Source: Pseudemcibacter sp038106445 (lineage in GTDB: Bacteria > Pseudomonadota > Alphaproteobacteria > Sphingomonadales > Emcibacteraceae). From it: a stretch of DNA of 64,000 nucleotides. The stretch is taken from positions 12,734 through 76,733 of the forward strand of contig JAYODU010000008.1 of NCBI GenBank assembly GCA_038106445.1. The letters run 5' to 3'. Below the pieces are notes generated by a model. It searched no databases and had not been told where the DNA came from. It was given only the letters and a program-made list of their open reading frames with translations. A program made the translations under genes and the position numbers. The stretch's first letter is position 1. Each line of letters begins with the position of its first letter. This document shows positions 61,324 through 64,000 of this stretch, piece by piece.

Positions 61324-64000
61324 TTATCTTTTTTCTATTGTTAATGCCTGATCAATAAGTTTTGCCTGCTCGGCCTTATGACGTTCCATCAGACCTGTAG
61401 CAGGTGATGCGGATGCCTTCCGCCCTGCATAAGCCGGACGGTTTACTTTGCATTTAGCCGCAACCAATACATCTTCAATCAGAGGATCTATAAAGCTCCA
61501 GGAACCCATATTCTTTGGTTCTTCCTGACACCAGACAACTGTTTCAAGATTTTTAAATCGTTTAATTTCCTTCGTCAGTGCTTCAGCCGGGAATGGATAA
61601 AGCTGCTCAATCCGCATCAGGTAAGTATCTTTTTGATTTCGCCTGTCACGTTCTTCAAGCAGATCATAATAAACTTTTCCTGTACATAGGATCAGCCTTT
61701 TGATGTCTGATGGTTTATTGATCTTAATTGTTTTATGTGGATCGCTTTCCGCATCATCCCAAAGAATACGATGGAATTCTGATTTTTCGCCCATATCTTC
61801 GATTTTGGATGTCGCAAGCTTATGCCGCAAAAGCGATTTTGGTGTCATGATAATCAGCGGTTTACGGAATTTGCGCTTCATTTGACGACGAAGCACATGA
61901 AAATAGTTTGCCGGCGTTGTCGCATTTACCACTTGCATATTATCTTCGGCGCAAAGTTGCAGGAACCGTTCCAGCCTTGCTGATGAATGCTCGGGTCCTT
62001 GTCCTTCATAACCATGCGGGAGTAAAACGACCAGACCACTGAAACGAAGCCATTTTGATTCTGCGCTTGAAATAAACTGATCAAAAATCATCTGTGCACC
62101 ATTTGCAAAGTCACCAAATTGTGCTTCCCAGAGAACAAGTGCATTTGGTTCAGCCATCGTGTAGCCATATTCAAAGCCCAGCACAGCTTCCTCTGAAAGT
62201 GCACTATCGATTACCTCGTAAGTGGCGTGGGCATCCGGTCCTTTACCGGCATGGGCAAGTGGCGCGTAACGGTCCTCTGTTTCCTGATCAATGAAAACGC
62301 TGTGACGCTGTGAAAATGTCCCGCGTTGACTGTCCTGGCCGGAAAGTCTTACGCGATGTCCTTCACGAATAAGCGTACCGAACGCAAGCGCTTCTGCCGT
62401 CGCCCAGTCAAAATTCTCACCGCTCTCAAACATTTGTGCCTTCGCATCAAGGGTTCTTTGTAGCGTGCGGTGTATCTTGAAATTATCCGGTACTGTCGTA
62501 AGCAAACGACCCAGATCTTTCAGTTCATCAATGTGAATACCTGTATGGCTACCGCGACGCAAATCATCATCGGGACGTTCAAGTCCGGTCCAGCTTCCCG
62601 CAAACCAGTCTGCTTTTTCCGGTTTATAGTTTTTCGCAGCCACAAATTCCACATCCAAATAGGTTTGGAAGTCCTTGACCATCTGGTCCGCTTCATCCCC
62701 GGTAATAAGGCCTTCAAGTACAAGACGATCCGCATATATGGAACGGGTAGAAGGCTGGTTCTTGATACGTTTATACATGAGTGGCTGCGTAAAGGATGGC
62801 TCGTCCCCTTCGTTATGGCCAAAACGGCGGTAACAGAACATATCAACCACGACATCTTTTTTAAATTTCTGACGATATTCCGTTGCGAGTTTCATTGCAA
62901 AAACAACGGCTTCTGGATCATCACCGTTCGCATGAAAGACAGGGGCCTGGATCGCCTTTGCCATATCCGAAGGGTATGGCGAAGATCTGGAATAATGCGG
63001 TGCTGTTGTAAAACCAATCTGGTTATTGACAACAATATGAATGGTGCCCCCGGTTCTGTAACCGCGAAGATCACTGAGGGCAAAACCTTCCGCAACTATT
63101 CCCTGTCCAGAAAAGGCCGCGTCACCATGCATCAGCAGCGTCAGCACACTGGTACCGTTAATATCGTCACGCTGGGTCAGCTTTGCGCGGGTTTTACCCA
63201 ACGCAACGGGATTTACTGCTTCGAGATGCGACGGATTTGCCGTTAGTGACAAATGAACTTTATTACCATCAAATTCACGGTCAGAAGAGGCGCCAAGGTG
63301 GTATTTAACATCGCCCGATCCTTCAATTTCATCCGGTGTAGATGACCCACCATGAAATTCATGGAAAATAGCCTGAAAAGGTTTGCTCATAACATTGGTA
63401 AGAACATTAAGACGGCCACGGTGTGGCATTCCAAGTACAATTTCCTTGATCCCGTTGTGACCACCGGTTTTAATAACCGCTTCCATGGCGGGGATCAATG
63501 TTTCAGCTCCATCAAGACCGAAACGTTTTGTCCCAACATATTTTTTGGCAAGATACGCTTCAAACCCTTCAGCTTCTGTCAGCTTCTGCAGGATTGCAAG
63601 TTTACCTTCCGGTGTAAACTGAATTTCCTTGTCACGTCCTTCAATACGCTCCTGAATCCATTTTTTTTCCTCGGCACTGTTGATATGCATAAATTCAACA
63701 CCAAAGGATGAGCAATAAGTACGCTCAAGAATTTCAAGAACCTCTCTAACAGTAGCGGTTTCAAGCCCGAGCACATTATCAAGAAAAATATCCCGGTCCA
63801 GATCCTCTTCACCAAACCCGTAAGTCGCAGGGTCAAGTTCCGAATGATATGGTTTTTCCGTAAGACCAAGTGGATCAAGATTTGCATGCAAATGACCACG
63901 AACCCGGAATGTTCTGATCATCATCAGACAGCGAATACTGTCAAGTGTGGCTTTACGGATATCCTCTTCACTGGCTTTACCTGATTTTTTAGCCTGAACC
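61324..64000 (-). CDS. sucA: 2-oxoglutarate dehydrogenase E1 (partial, cut by window end)
   Basis: Thiamine-diphosphate enzyme that decarboxylates 2-oxoglutarate. The frame is open through the window edge at 64000 (upstream residues EEDIRKATLDSIRCLMMIRT), so the N-terminus is missing; at least 890 residues are visible. Landmarks are YCSSFGVEFMHINSAEEKKW, VLGMPHRGRLNVLTNVMSKP, HGDAAFSGQGIVAEGFALSD with NNQIGFTT (ThDP and Mg site), RRFGHNEGDEPSFTQPLMY, SERHSVF-like FSQRHSVFIDQETEDRY, and LLPHGYEGQGPEHSSARLER. An A8 run at 63661-63668 is in frame. It heads the sucA-sucB-lpd operon. Confidence 0.97.
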   Translation of the reverse strand, partial: VQAKKSGKASEEDIRKATLDSIRCLMMIRTFRVRGHLHANLDPLGLTEKPYHSELDPATYGFGEEDLDRDIFLDNVLGLETATVREVLEILERTYCSSFGVEFMHINSAEEKKWIQERIEGRDKEIQFTPEGKLAILQKLTEAEGFEAYLAKKYVGTKRFGLDGAETLIPAMEAVIKTGGHNGIKEIVLGMPHRGRLNVLTNVMSKPFQAIFHEFHGGSSTPDEIEGSGDVKYHLGASSDREFDGNKVHLSLTANPSHLEAVNPVALGKTRAKLTQRDDINGTSVLTLLMHGDAAFSGQGIVAEGFALSDLRGYRTGGTIHIVVNNQIGFTTAPHYSRSSPYPSDMAKAIQAPVFHANGDDPEAVVFAMKLATEYRQKFKKDVVVDMFCYRRFGHNEGDEPSFTQPLMYKRIKNQPSTRSIYADRLVLEGLITGDEADQMVKDFQTYLDVEFVAAKNYKPEKADWFAGSWTGLERPDDDLRRGSHTGIHIDELKDLGRLLTTVPDNFKIHRTLQRTLDAKAQMFESGENFDWATAEALAFGTLIREGHRVRLSGQDSQRGTFSQRHSVFIDQETEDRYAPLAHAGKGPDAHATYEVIDSALSEEAVLGFEYGYTMAEPNALVLWEAQFGDFANGAQMIFDQFISSAESKWLRFSGLVVLLPHGYEGQGPEHSSARLERFLQLCAEDNMQVVNATTPANYFHVLRRQMKRKFRKPLIIMTPKSLLRHKLATSKIEDMGEKSEFHRILWDDAESDPHKTIKINKPSDIKRLILCTGKVYYDLLEERDRRNQKDTYLMRIEQLYPFPAEALTKEIKRFKNLETVVWCQEEPKNMGSWSFIDPLIEDVLVAAKCKVNRPAYAGRKASASPATGLMERHKAEQAKLIDQALTIEKR

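Noticed and set aside
1..64000. CRISPR arrays, tRNA or rRNA genes, insertion sequences
   Set aside because: No regularly spaced repeats, no T-arm-like segments in a cloverleaf context, no transposase reading frames were seen by eye; a tRNA scan was not possible.

Overview
The window is a chromosomal segment of an alphaproteobacterium with a base composition clearly below 50% GC (low 40s by eye). Several gene neighbourhoods point there: metW-metX divergent from hisC-tyrA with a DUF2125 gene next door; ftsE-ftsX-ydcF-plsC divergent from an MJ0042-type zinc-ribbon gene and a CpdR-like receiver; tlpA divergent from argH-lptM-lysA; rplU-rpmA-obgE-proB-proA-nadD-rsfS-rlmH-gpmI-envC-ctpA-(polysaccharide deacetylase)-rppH; atpHAGDC without the F0 genes; priA-fsa-DUF484-xerC; and sucA-sucB-lpd. 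The exact order or genus cannot be fixed from sequence alone. Most of the window is dense core genome with short gaps and many 1-4 base start/stop overlaps.

Layout: 0.2-2.8 kb etfB-etfA-3-hydroxyacyl-CoA dehydrogenase, then a YHS protein; 3.3-5.3 kb an M13 zinc peptidase lipoprotein; 5.4-5.6 kb a candidate small RNA; 5.6-10.4 kb methionine, histidine and tyrosine genes; 10.4-15.1 kb envelope and division genes; 15.4-18.5 kb zinc-ribbon protein, CpdR-like regulator and a frameshifted DUF4175 gene; 18.5-21.9 kb lysA, a 39-residue LptM-like lipoprotein gene, argH and tlpA; 21.9-25.1 kb a zinc-homeostasis island (Fur/Zur repressor, small His/Cys secreted protein and ZnuD-like receptor, the last two each with a palindrome of the form GTTA-N5-TAAC upstream); 25.3-39.2 kb a long co-oriented block from rplU to two unknown membrane proteins; 39.3-44.2 kb the F1 ATPase operon; 44.6-46.3 kb a broken asparagine-synthase-like gene; 46.3-50.9 kb priA, fsa, DUF484 and xerC; 51.0-54.8 kb an ABC importer plus MmgE/PrpD enzyme; 54.9-58.5 kb an accessory patch (TPR-sulfotransferase, GNAT, TolB-like pseudogene, truncated MmyB-type regulator); 58.6-64.0 kb the 2-oxoglutarate dehydrogenase genes, with sucA cut by the window end.

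The most notable observations are not a new gene cluster but lesions and small elements: three genes (DUF4175, Fur/Zur, asparagine-synthase-like) are broken at A6-A8 runs although equally long runs stay in frame in priA, sucA and an ABC ATPase gene; two convergent genes near 57.9 kb both end abruptly at the same point, as expected of a deletion junction; and there are credible unannotated small features (an LptM-like gene, a two-hairpin RNA at 5.5 kb, a structured rplU leader, a 15-base palindrome ahead of the MmyB-type regulator). I saw no tRNA or rRNA gene, CRISPR array, insertion sequence or prophage.
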